From Angiostrongylus vasorum (Eukaryota; Nematoda; Chromadorea; Rhabditida; Metastrongylidae), in contig JADANN010000310.1 of NCBI GenBank assembly GCA_018806985.1, positions 62,001-126,000 on the forward strand: a stretch of 64,000 nt of DNA, in the 5' to 3' direction. Below are positions 13,225-26,300 of the stretch, piece after piece (within the stretch, counting starts at the first letter, position 1; each line of letters begins with the position of its first letter). Made by a program: the position numbers and the translations under genes. The notes under the pieces were generated by a model. The model was given only the letters and a program-made list of their open reading frames with translations, was not told where the DNA came from and made no database searches.

Positions 13225-13290
13225 ATATATACATTTATATATATATATATATATATATATCATAAATAGTATATATATATATATATATAA

Positions 13291-13381
<91 letters not shown>
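13225..13381. repeat. (TA)n microsatellite, about 155 bp
   Basis: An almost pure TA array, interrupted by a short CATAAATAG stretch and by AAATTT, lies between two SINE1 copies in opposite orientation. Its array length in the assembly may be unreliable. Confidence 0.95.
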
Positions 13382-13384
<3 letters not shown>

Positions 13385-13655
13385 GCAACATAGATCGATC
13401 CCCTAGGGATGTGCCATGCATTCGACTTCATTATGCATCGTTTGGAGGTGATCGAATGTATATCTGGCCTTTACAATGATTCGCGCTGACCTACTGATAT
13501 ATCAAGCCAGTGATGCTATCTTCCCAGACAAGTGTGGTACCAATTCGCCAACCCCCAGAGGAATGGAAAGCTTGGTGGGCACACGGCGTGGGAATCGATC
13601 CCATGTGTATTGCAGGGCGCCTCCGACCACTGTGCCACACGCGCGCTGCAATACA
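13385..13655 (-). repeat. SINE1, tRNA-derived
   Basis: A nearly full-length copy. On the minus strand it starts TGTGGCACAGTGGTCGGAGG, has the B-box-like GGGATCGATTCCC, and ends near the CCCTAGGGGATCGATC tail. It is inverted relative to the copy at 13018. Confidence 0.8.
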
Positions 13656-13964
13656 CATACGATATAATATCAAAACTGACGTAAATGTAAGCACAAGATA
13701 ATCACTGTCGAAAACATGGAAAAGTTCCGAGTGAGATTCCTGATAAGGGATTTTTTCTATTAACCGTTATAGTAATGAAGAAAAGTACGAAGCCCCACTT
13801 CATTTTTCCACAACTTATTAAAGACTAATTTGTACCAGCGCTCCAAATTTATCCTTATTATCTCTTAATTAAAAAGTAAGTTTGATCAGTGAATGAATAT
13901 CTTCGAGTTTCCTTCAATACTTGTTTGCTTGTAATCTTACGATCGAAACAGATATTCCTTCTAG

Positions 13965-14038
13965 GTGCTACGCCAGTCAAACCTACCAATGAGATGAAGC
14001 CTACGCAAATCCCAAAACCTCCGAATCTCGGCTATTGA
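13965..14038 (+). CDS. Candidate terminal exon, proline-rich tail
   Basis: A clear acceptor (TATTCCTTCTAG) is followed by two leftover bases and 24 codons encoding ATPVKPTNEMKPTQIPKPP and then NLGY before TGA. It would end a plus-strand gene that converges on the minus-strand PARN gene, whose stop is 348 bp away. Upstream exons were not identified and the family is unknown. Confidence 0.35.
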
Positions 14039-14385
14039 TCGAAACGATCTACAACATGTATACGGGTGTCTTTGAAATGTATTGTGCAGAATCATTGAAA
14101 AATATATCTCTTGGTAAATATCTTTTTATTCATCGAATATTTACTCTTAACAAAACAGAAGAATACAAAGGACATAATGTGACATGGAAATATAACAGTG
14201 GGAAATCATGAGACCAGTCAATGGTACGGCTCAAGGCCATTCTATGGTATTACCCAGCTAGTTTAATCGAATAGTTTTTTCTTTCTGCTTTTAGTGACAA
14301 ACAAGTTAGACTGCAGCATCTCATATCCGTACAGATATCAATGACATTAGTTGAGAAAACTTCAACGACCATCCAAAGAAAATCG

Positions 14386-17300
14386 TTATAACTCATGATT
14401 TTTATGGCGACTCGCATACCAAAACATAACGGCCAGGAAGACCGGCAGAATCAGAGCGACCTTCATGCTGTAACAAAATAATATCAAGAACTATGTTTTG
14501 CCTTCGCACTATGTATTGAAAAACATAACAGGACTGAAAATAGTGAACCAAAAAAATGGAAGACGTAAGAACTCACTTCTCGGGAATCCTCCCTGATTGC
14601 TTTGCAGCTGAATCCTTCTGTAATCTTGAGGTACATAGCCTTTGTTCGTAGGTTTGACTGCGGTTACTCATTAAGACAAAGTCATCCCTGGTTTCGAAAA
14701 ATCCACACACACGAGCGTATCTATAAAACAAGAAATTAGCAGGAAATTTATGAAAAGGCACATAGTAAGTGTTAGAACTGAAATCCTAAGAGAATTCGCA
14801 CGTGACTGCTGAATTTGTCGCGATTTCAAGTGATCTGCGGCGAGCTCCAAGTCTGACATCAACTCGAGCATCACCAAAAATGTGAGTCAGACACCTCCGG
14901 ACATACTCGAACTGCTCATCGGAGATCTATACAAAGACAACTTTCTCTTTCAAATTTTTATTGCAAAACACTCAAATCTAAAAATCCAAAAATCGGAACA
15001 CTTAATGAGTAGATAAAGATTCGATTCTCAAACATTAGATTGGATTACAGGCATCTAATACAGGATTGGTTGGTATTTCAAATCTCATAAATGAAGTGAA
15101 ATCATTGTCAAAATATCACGGCTATGAAAAAGTACTCAAGAAGCAATAATAACCCTAATTGGTCGTCCTTCCTTGAAAAGAGAAGGATTGTCGTCGCAGT
15201 ATTTTTTTCGTCTTTGTCCTAATATCTACGAATAATGAACATGAAATCAAAACACGCTAGGGTCATTTGGTACGAGACGGACGACATATTCTCTAAGCAC
15301 ACTTTATAAGAAATCAGCACATTTTCTATGTGGTTGCAATTCGCCACTCCTGTGCCGTGATTATCCCAGGAGGGACACTTTAAGTACTTATGGACTATAA
15401 CAGACCAAACAGGCTGGAAGACACTCCGAGCGAATCATCTCCACTAATTTGGTCACGAATTTTTCTAAAATCGCTGGCTGCATAACAGTGCATGAAGATC
15501 TCGAACCAGATAGTCGTGGTACTACGCACTGGATAACCAGATAAGGGCGTTGAACGAGAGCCGAAAGACAGCAGGTACGTGTCTTGAGTGGCAGGTCAAT
15601 AAATTTAATACTGCTTGCCGCTGAAGCGGTTTGCAGATTTCCGCTCTGCAGTTGTCTATAAAATAATGCCGATGTTTAACTTCAGATCCGTATTCCACTG
15701 CTTACATTACTATATGTGTCATCTGTAATCCAGTTAGAAGTGCAGAAATCGCAACGACTATGAGTTGTGTGCTATGGACTAGTGAGCGTGGGCTGGATAC
15801 CGCTAGGTAACCGAAGACTGACATCCCTCCGGTGTCGACAAATTAGTATTGCACTTCTTTGAGAAGAGCTCCCGTTAACCCAGAAATGCTACATCTTGGC
15901 CTGCTGCCTGCGGCAAAAAAAGAACTGAAAACGCTCGTTCTAGTAGTTGCTGTCCCAAGATTTCAGTGAGAAGACAAAATTCCTAAAGTAGCGGCCGAAA
16001 CCACATGCAAATCCGAAGACCTTCTTGCACAACGATTGGAAGACTACGAACTAACTGGATGAATGCTGAGATAAGCAGAATATGTGAAGTTGGATCACAG
16101 AGTAAAGAAGTTTGATAAGTATGCTGGATTGAGCACTTCCGTTCCTGCCGAGATCTGCAGTTTTCATGTATTTTACACATTTCATAGTAACAGTTTTCTA
16201 GAGTAATGGTTTCATCAGGTACACCAATTGTGTGAATGTAGTTTGCAGCGCCCAGCCTGGCTGCCTCATCTTTCTGCAAACCTGTTCAGAACGTCGTCTG
16301 ATGTCATATGTGTTCTATTTTAGTTGATCGTCATGATATGATGAAGAAAGAATGGTCTTTCGTATGCAAAAGATAAGGACGAAAGTTTTCACGAAGACGA
16401 TCGCTTTATCTCTCGTTCAAACATGCAGCACATGTTTTTCTCTTCTCTTTTCAATATCTTGACCCATTGATGGTTTAGTTAATCAGCAGCAGATGGTCAT
16501 TCCCATTCTTCTAATTTTTAAACCAATCTTCTCTACCACGGGACTTTTGAAACCAACGCCGAAAAATCATTCACCACGCTCACTCTTTGGCTGTTGCTCT
16601 TCAATGTTCCTCTCGTTACACGGGACGTTGATATCGCAATTTAATCAGTTTGACATCAGCCTGAGATCTTACGGAAAACATGAATTTCCACGAAACATTG
16701 GAAACATGGGACTCAAATTTCGAGTTTGAATTTTACTTAACCCATTTTTTACTTCAGGAGCCTAAATTGAACACAAATGGTCGTAAATACGGAATCCAGC
16801 ATTAAAATTAGAGCAAAATTTAAACCTTGGGAAGAGAATGTGTTATTATAACACAATAATATACAATCTCACTCAAAAACAAGGTGCCACTATTTGCAAG
16901 ACCAAAACAACAGTAGTTTTTCCAAAAATATAATCAAGGCTCATATGGGTACATTTCTATGCACGTAAATCGTAACTACCAGTTCAGCCGAAAACCCGCA
17001 CCCGACAATCTGTCTGTACGAACTTGGCAACGAACATTGGACCACGTCGAATGAGACGACTGGGATTCAAATTATATGAACGAACCAAAGCTAGCTGTGA
17101 AACAATCATCATCGCCTAGGATTTACTATGTAGTAATCACGAATGCACAAACACCTTATACCAAGGCATTTCATGTAGTCTTAGAGAAGTATTGAACAGA
17201 AAATAATAGCCTACAATATGGTCATCATTGGTGGCTCCTAGGGTAAGACTTACCAAAGCTGACGAACTTAAAATTGGAAGCATTGCTGAAAAAACGGGTA

Positions 17301-20300
17301 ACAGACTGATTGGGTCCTTTAGAATAAAATACACCAACACTGAATGTCAGAAGGTTTAAAAACTTTGACAGGAAAAACCCCAGCGAGAATTATAAAACAC
17401 TTACCTCCATTGATCCAAAAAAGTAACGATGTAATTTTGAAAACAGCTTTCTCATGTTTGCTTTAACAGTCAAATTCGGCACCCAGAATAAATGTCGACG
17501 ATGACGAACTTCGATTATGTCTGGACGGTCACCACTGGCGTCTGCACCAGCCTGAACTGTGAAGTGCAGCACGACGAAACACCCACAAAACTTCTTAGAT
17601 GTGAACCTTGCGAAATATAATGTTAACTTTTCTATGTACTGCCTATTAAAACTTTCACAGCAGGGTATTATGCGAGATCAACCACAATGATGCTGAGATA
17701 TTTGCAAAACTCCGGACGGCAGTTGTCTGCGGTGAGGATTGAACACACTATTACTCTTTCCGGGGACTAACGCGTTCACCAGCACACCATGCTCTTCCTT
17801 CGTTTCGCCTCTCTCCGCTAGTTTTCTATCTACCAGCATCATCAGCAGTCATCCGTCAACGGGACTGATTTGAGGAGCTCAAATCGGCATTGAACTCAGT
17901 TAAGCTGAAGTTGCAGTCGAAATCACAATGTCAACTTTCTTATTTAACGCCTAATAGAATTTTTCACGCCAGGGTATTATGCGGAATCAACCACAATGGT
18001 GCTGAGATATTTGCAGAATATAATACAAACTTTGAAGAGTACAGAACAAAGGAGTTTTAATTTCAAAGAAATATCAAGGAAATATTAAACAGATTTTTTA
18101 CCGGAGAACAGAAGCCAGACGTCCCATAGGAAAAATCATTAAGAAATAATACCAGTGCGCACGAAAACAAAATATGCTCCCCTATTTTCCCATACATTCA
18201 TACTTTAAAAGATGGCTAGCAGCTTCTTTTGTATTAAAAACATGATCACCATGTTGCAGTACTCGACGTCGATGAGAGGAATCGGAATTTTGTTGGCGAC
18301 TTCCTTTTGAAGAGCGATAAATAAATTACGCAGAGGCAAAGGTTTATACGAAGTCAACGAACACTTTGTGGAGACGAATAAATGTGCCAGCTTCACGAAT
18401 ACGTCACCTGTCACCAATGCGTCAAACGCAGCATTGTGGTAGTTCCGTTGTTCTAGAAAGCATTCAACAAAACGCTAAAGATGTGCACAGTGAATATTTC
18501 ATGAGTATTTTGGTGAATCTTTCCTTTAAAACTAAGGGCTAGATTGCTTATGAATGGTCGCTCTATTAGAATACAATTCGTTAACAAAAACATCGCAGTG
18601 AAAAAAAGCTATCCTAAGCAATAATTAGTGAATTTGCTTTTGTCAAATTTATTTTTATTTATTTAACTTGTTTTGACTTAATGAAGACACCAGTTAAGAA
18701 ATGCTTCACTGGTTTACGTGAAAATCACTCTTTGGAACTGCGCAACATTCAATGGGCAATACGCATCGATTCCAATGGAAAAGATGCGAAAATAAGGATC
18801 GCTTTAAAATTAACACTCCCGCGACGACACCTAATCTCGAGTTTGCTACGGACAGTACGACGCCTAGTTTTCAGCCTTTACGGAAAACGGTGAATGATTT
18901 TCACGATTAGTACTCGAATTGAATTGGTTCAATACCCATGCCCTCTCCCACTCATTTGAAGTAAAGGAAGATAGGTATTTTTGGTTCCAACGGTTCTCCA
19001 CGAAGTCCGACATAGTATTTCGTCGGTGAAGAATCGAATAGCATCAGGACCGAACACGTATGATAGGAACACCAGAAGAACCTTTCGTCTGTCCTCATAA
19101 ACACATTGGCTCGGCTTTTCACACGTTACCTATCTGAATGCAAGGTCAGTGGAAAACCAGCAAGAGCGCGTTTTTGTTCAAGAAGGGTGACCTCCAAGAC
19201 ATCGGCAACTATCGCCTAAACTGATTACTGTCTGTCGTTTACGAACTTTTCACTTCAATCATTTTAAACAGGATTGACAGAACACTGGGCGAAGGTCAGC
19301 TATGTGAGCAAGTAGGGTAAGGGATCAGTACGCTGGACCACATCCACACAATAACACGACTCACTGAAGTATCTCGAGAGTACAAATGACCACTGTGTCT
19401 CACTTTCATCGATTTAAAGAAGGCTTTTGACTCAGTTGGAATAGAAGTAATCATGGAAGCCAGAGTCTCTACTCAGCATATAAAGGTTCTTGGAGAGCTG
19501 CATAAAAAATTTCACTACCAAGATATCACTATTCTACAGAGATATTAACATCGACGTTGAAGGAGAGGTTAGGGAACGCGATACCAATCTCGCCAAAATT
19601 ACTCACCGCCACTCTCGAGTCATGCGAGCACTGGAATGGGACTATATGGGAGTGAAAATAGATAGTTGGTAATCGCACCATCTCTGTTTGCTGGTGAGAT
19701 CATTCTTGTAACACCGAACACTAGCCAAGTGGAGCGAGTACTTGCCGACTTTGACTAAGCCTGTGGAAAGACTGGTCTTCGACTAAATCTGACAAAAACG
19801 ATGTTTATGAGGAACGGATAGGTTACATACATCTCATTCACGCTCGACGGAAGGAACACCTCCGAATGCTCAGTTACGTCTATCTAGGTCGAGAAATCAA
19901 AATGATGAACGCTCCAGCTCGAGGGTTGAGCAGGAGAAAGCAGGCGGTTTGGGGAACTTTCAAAAGCATCAAGGATGTAGTAAAGAGACGAAACAACACC
20001 CAACTCTGTGGCCAGCCTTTCGATTCCCAATTCTTGCTGCCAGAGGTATGCGTCAGAAACCTGGTCAATACATGAGCAAGATGAAGGATATCTCAATGTT
20101 ATTGAATGAAAGAAAGGATCCGAAGCTCCGACCTACATCAACGATCAAAAAACCAAAGATGCCGTTCTGTACGCCAAACAGTCGAAGATAAGGTGGGCCG
20201 GACACGTAATGCGTATGATTGACAACCGATGGACATTAGCCGTTAGTGACTGGATTCCACGGGATGTTAAACGCACTGCATGAAGACCACCGACCCGATG

Positions 20301-23300
20301 GTCAGAGTTCATCACTATAACTATGGGAGAAAGATATGTAGCTCAACGAATCCTTCAAGCGAGAAGAATCCACTGACTGTCGTCTACGCGACAAATAGGA
20401 GGATTTAGTGGCTGTTAGTCACCCTAAACAGGATTGACAGAACACCGGACGAAGGGCAGCCATGTGAGCAAGCAGGGTTTCGAAAAAGATTCAGTACGAT
20501 GGACCACATTCACAAGACATAACAAGACTGAAGTATCGCAAGAGTCACCTTTATCGATTTAGAAGAAACTTTTGACTCAGTTGAGATAGAAGTAGTCAAG
20601 GAGACATTGGACCGCCAGGGCATCTTCACTCAGTATATAAAGATTCTTACTTTACAAGCATAATATCACCATTCTATAACGACATTAAAATCGAAGAGAA
20701 AAAGAGGGCTTACGCAAGGCGATACCATCTCGCCAAAATTATTTGGCACCATCTTCGAGAACGTCATGCGAATACTAGAATAGGAAAACATGAGCTGAAA
20801 ATCGATGGTCGGCAATTACACCATCTTCGCTTTGCTGGTGACATCTTTCTATAATACCAAATATTAGCCAAGAGTAACGAATGCTTGCTGTTGATAACTG
20901 CTATACAAAGATTGATCTACGACTTATCTCACAAGAAGAACGATTGTTCATGAGAAACGGATTGTCTACGTATAATCCACTCACGCTCAACGGAATGAAT
21001 GTCTCCGAATGCTCCAGCTACGTCAGTCTAGGTCGGCAAATCAACATCATTAACGGCTTAGCTCCAGAATTGAGCAGGAGGAAACGAGTGGCTTGGAGAG
21101 CTTTCAAGAGCATCGCGGTGAGGGAGAACAAGGAACACCCGAATCCGTGCCCAACTTTTCGATTCCACATTGTTCCTGCTTTAACGTATGAGTCAGAAAG
21201 CTGGTCGCTGCGTAGGCAAAAGATCACTCAGCGTTATTTAACGCGCCGTCGAAAGACGATCTTAGGAGTATCCAGTACCAAGTGAGAGAAGTGATCTGAA
21301 GCTTCGATCTACGTCGAATATCAAAAAATCAAAGACGACGTTCTTTACGCCAAACTGTCGAAGATAAATCGGGCCCGAACACGTAATGCGTATGAACGAC
21401 AACCGATGGGCAATAGCCGTTAGTGACTAGATTCCTCAGGATGTGAAACGTACTGCAGGAAGACCACCAACCACATTTCCTCACGAAAAATTGGAAGAAA
21501 AATATGATGCTCAAGGAGTCCTTAGCGCGAGCAGATTCCATTAGGCTAGTTTTGTAGGCGGCAGGGCAAAATGAAAAATTTACTGGCGCCCGCTCGAATG
21601 AGTCGACTACCAACGGCACGACAGGTGATACAGGTGATGAACCTGTTGGCTTTTTGAAAATAAACATCACTTTTTCGACAACTGGAGAACTCCGTGGATT
21701 GTAAACATAGAGGCACTGTAAACCTGACTTTGCTCTGTCGTTCTATGAGTATAAGTGATTTTTTATAGCGCTATTCACTAATTGTTACTATGGCCCGCCA
21801 TGCAAACTATGCCGTCAGCATTTAAAAGTGTTGTGCAGCTTATGGGTTTCTATTTTAGTATTTTTTATACCGTCACACTCTATACGCTAACTATCACACC
21901 CTTTAGGAATTGTAATTGAAACAGTTTTGTATATGTATATTACATGTACAGCATTGTAACGTGTAATTTTTTTTATATTCCTAAGTGCACAACAGAGCTC
22001 TTCCGGACGAACGCCCAATACAAGATCTGTGTTCTACAAACAATCGGTTGATAGCGAAAAGTACAAGGAAATAGTTCCATGTGTTAAATTAAAAAACCGG
22101 AAAGAAAATGAAACTTATAGGTGTCATACCGGCCACTCCCGCAAAACCACTGTGAAACTCACACGTGCCATTCGTCGCTAGAGTGTTAATTAATGCTCGA
22201 GTGAATTTATTGCACTTAATCTCATTATCGGGTAATGGTACAGAAATTCCTATAAGGATCGAAATTAAAATGAACGTACTAGTTGAGTACGAAGTTTTAA
22301 GCCTCAATCAATACATTTGTCCAAAATGTTGAAATTAAACAGTGCTTTTTAGAAGCGTTTCGCCATATAACTTTGAATGCGATCATTTCTGCGGAATGGT
22401 GCGAGAGTAAATCAGCATATCCAAACTCATAGCAAACTCAACTTAAATAAAAACATAAACCTTTGCAAATTATGCACATAACCGGGATGCGCATGCGAAA
22501 CCAAAATGCACTTCGGTCATGTTATTTTCAGGAAAGGTATCGTATTCAGTAATCACTGGTGGACGAGACTCATGAATCGTTTGCTCGATAAAGGAAGCGA
22601 CGTTCATACCGATGATTCGCACACGAGTAATTTGTTCACTAGACACCCTGTCAAGCGTATGTAGATGCATGAGCTCAATCAAGTTCGTGGGAGGTGTCAA
22701 CAATCAAGGTAAAGGTGACGTTCTGTTAGATATTACAAGCGGAAACTTAGATGACATGACGGCAAATCTGCTGGAATACATACCAAGCAGATTTGGGGGA
22801 TAAAGTAAGCAATAGAAAAAACATTTTTGTCAATATTGTTCCAATGACCAGAGAAAGGGTTGGATGGAAACGGCATAAATTGAAAAAAAGTACTGTTTGT
22901 AGTTGCGGATGGAACTGAATGTAATTCAGGGGTTCATACTCTCTTGAAGAGCAATAGCATGTTGTCCCAAAATGAGCTCGTCCATAAGTTATTTTTTGTA
23001 AATTCATAGGTGCAGCGAACAGCCTTCATGGGCCACGCCTGATACATCAATTCTCAACTTGATAACTCCACTCCCAAGTTCAACAGCAACCAAGAAATAA
23101 AACTAAGCAGTTCCCAAGATCGACTTTCTATTAACCTCAACATTGGATTATAAATGCGTTGTTTTCTTTCTCAGCAATTGCGAGCTTGTTAAGCAGCGTA
23201 CGTTTACTTCCATACAATAACACACACAACACAATCGTAGCTGACGTTTCGGCAGAACCGCCTTCTTCAGAGTCTGGAAGGGCATAGTGATATGCAATTT

Positions 23301-26300
23301 ACGACGTCAAACGCTTCAATAACACATACAGAAAGATGAGAATCTAAATGGTATTCACATGGTCAACAGCTTCTCGAAAAACCCACCATTTTTTTTACAT
23401 GCCTTCTAGCAACGAAGATTGGCCGCTTAGAGTACAGAAAAAAGAGGACAACAAAAAAACGATGCGAGGACAATTCTTCCCTGCTATTCATTCTAGGGTT
23501 TTTGGCATTTATCCACAAAGCCTCAAGAAGCTTGCGCTGGTGTTTTGGCATCCTGTGAAAGGATAGTGAATTTTATATCAAAATCGTCTCCGCTATGCTT
23601 TTGTATCCTATGCGTTCCTAGTGGCGTACCTTGTCTTTCTTTTCGTTTGCCATTTAGGTGTTCTTTTATAGGGATACATAGAAGTCTGCCCGTTTCGCCG
23701 AAAATATTCGTCTCCGCAAGTATTACAAGAGATCAGGTATATCGTACCTGAACTCATATAATCACCGTCCCTGCGTAAGGGCAAATTACGCAATTTGTTG
23801 TTTCGCATAGACGGTCACATAGGCGGTTACGAGCTAATTGACGACGAAGGGAATCGGGTGGTATTTCAACTATCGCTACCTGTTCCTCTAGACCTGCCCT
23901 TCTTAAGCATCGTTTTATAGCTACACTTCATCGCTAATAAAGGGCAGCACAAATGGGATTTTCTTTTGGCCAAGTGTTCGGTCTTGGGGCGTCGCTCTCC
24001 TTTTATACATATCTCGTCGGGTTACCATTTCGTAGCCATTGCAGATGGCTACTTGCCGAGCCATAATTCCTTCTTCGTACACACGGAGGTGGCTGTTCGA
24101 AACATGTTTCTCACAATCGTCCTATTTGAGTGTGAAGGATGGGAAGAAAGGAAATGAACGAGGATGTTTTTGCTACTTGGTTTTTGGTATCACTTTGTCA
24201 TGTAACCGCTACTTGATAAGTTCACTTGAACGTTAAACCAGTTCTCTTCGGTTTCTCCCTGGGTAAACTTGATGTGCTCAGACTGCTCATTCAATAACTC
24301 AAAGCATCTGTTCATCTCCTGTTGAGTACAGAAAATGACAAAACAGTCATCTATGTATCTGCAGTAGAGTAGTGGCCGGAGATCGAGAGCAGGGGGGCTT
24401 CTATCTTAGACATAAACACGATGGCAAGGCTTGGTGCCAGTCGCTGTCCCATTGCCAACCCCCCTTATTTGCGCGAACTATTTCCCAGACCATCTGAAAA
24501 TCGAGCAGTTTAGGGACAAGCAATGCGTATTTATTCTTCCTTCATGTTCAACAAGAAGTTCGAAGAATGCCTGCATTGCGGGGGTCATTCGATATGTTGG
24601 TCTACAGCACGGTAACGTCGAAGGACTCCATCACGTACGCCTTATTAGGAGACGCGTTACGTAGACGTTCTAGGAACACCTGGGTGTTCGTGAGGTGAGC
24701 TGGGATGTAGTAAAGCACCTGAGTGAGTATTAAGCTTTGAAACCATGGTTATTCTATCCGTTGGCCCGTCTACGCAGCTGATGATGGGTCTAACGTTGAA
24801 GGATGCTGGGTTAGTTGACGCAAGATCATCAGCTGATACTAACTAAATGAAAGCAAGACAATGCATTCCACTAGGGACGCATAGGATACAAAAGCATACC
24901 GGAGACGATTTTGATATAAAAGTCACTATTCTCGCACAGGATGCCAAAACACCAGCGCGGAAGCTTCTTGAGACTTTTTGGATAAATGCCAAAAACCGTA
25001 AAATGAACAACAGGAAGGAATGCCCCGAGATCACACGTGATCTCGCCCTACAGCTTCGTATCCATCGTTAAAGTGGGGAGGTACAGTCGTCAACCATATG
25101 CGACGCTGATCAGCGGCTCCTCCTCAGTGGAAGGCACGTAGAAAAGCGGTGGGTTTTTTCGTGAAGCTGTTGATCGTGTGACTATCATTTAGATTCCCAT
25201 CATTCTGTATGTGTTATTTAAGCGTATGACCTAGTAAGTTGCGTATTAGTGTACCCTTCCAGGCTCTGAAGAAGGCGATTCTGCCGAAACGTCATCTACG
25301 ATTGTGTTGTGTACATGTGTTATGGTATGGAAGTAAACGTACGCTGCTTAACAACCTCGCGATTGCTGAGAAAGAAAACGACGCATTTAAAACTAAGCAT
25401 TTTACATAACATAATACAGCACAACACGGCTGAGAAAAAGGTGAAACCAGACTCGCATGGGTAGTGGTGAACCCGTTATCCCTCGGAAAGGGTAATAATG
25501 TGTTCGGTCCCCCTGCGGACACCGACGGTCTGGAGTTTTGCAAACACCTCAGCACCATTGTGGTTATATTTCACTTAATATCCTGCCATTAAAGAAGAAT
25601 AGGCAGTAGACAGAAAGTGACGACTAAGCATTTTCTTTTAAAAAAAGTGGTCTATATGAAATGAGACAACTATGTAAATTCCAATGTTAACTTTTTATTT
25701 ACTGTCTTATAGTATTTTTCACAAAAGGGTATGTTGTGAAATACCACTATGATGCTGAGATATTTACAAAACTTGGAATCGACTCCAGATCGAGACGTGA
25801 TTACCCCTTTCCTAGAGCTTACTTGTTATGCATGGCACCACTAAGCCATTGCTTTGCCTTTTTCTCAGCCAGTTTTCTACCTAACGGTGTCATCAGCAAT
25901 CACCTTTCGACAAGAATGACCTGGGAAGCACAAATCGCCATTGAACAGAGCCTGTGGTGTGGCTCTAGTCGAAAAATATGCTTGTCGAACACAGATTTTA
26001 TATTGTAGCTATTCCATGGAAAGGTGTTCTTAATGCGTTATCTCTGCAAAAAGCCGTTTTGGACGGTGCAGAAGAAGCGCAAAGGAAAACATGAAAAAAG
26101 ACACAAAAGTACATTTTAACTATCATACAGAACCTAGGAGGAAGCTGATAACACCGTAGTTAAATAATGGACGGATTTTTTTTCACCGCGTAGAAGAGCT
26201 ATAGAAGAACATGAGGACATACACAGAAGAAATTAGCGGATAAGTAGAAGTCAGAAAGACGCGAAGAAAAAAGTCAGGAAAGGGTTACCTAAACAATTGC

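Noticed and set aside
13225..13381. Regular short repeats that might suggest a CRISPR array
   Set aside because: It is a simple TA microsatellite with no spacer structure, in a eukaryotic genome.
13213..13431. 72-codon Ile/Tyr-rich ORF
   Set aside because: A translation of the TA microsatellite.
22140..22250. Additional PARN exon
   Set aside because: Exons 9 and 10 already join in phase 0 and this segment needs a different phase.
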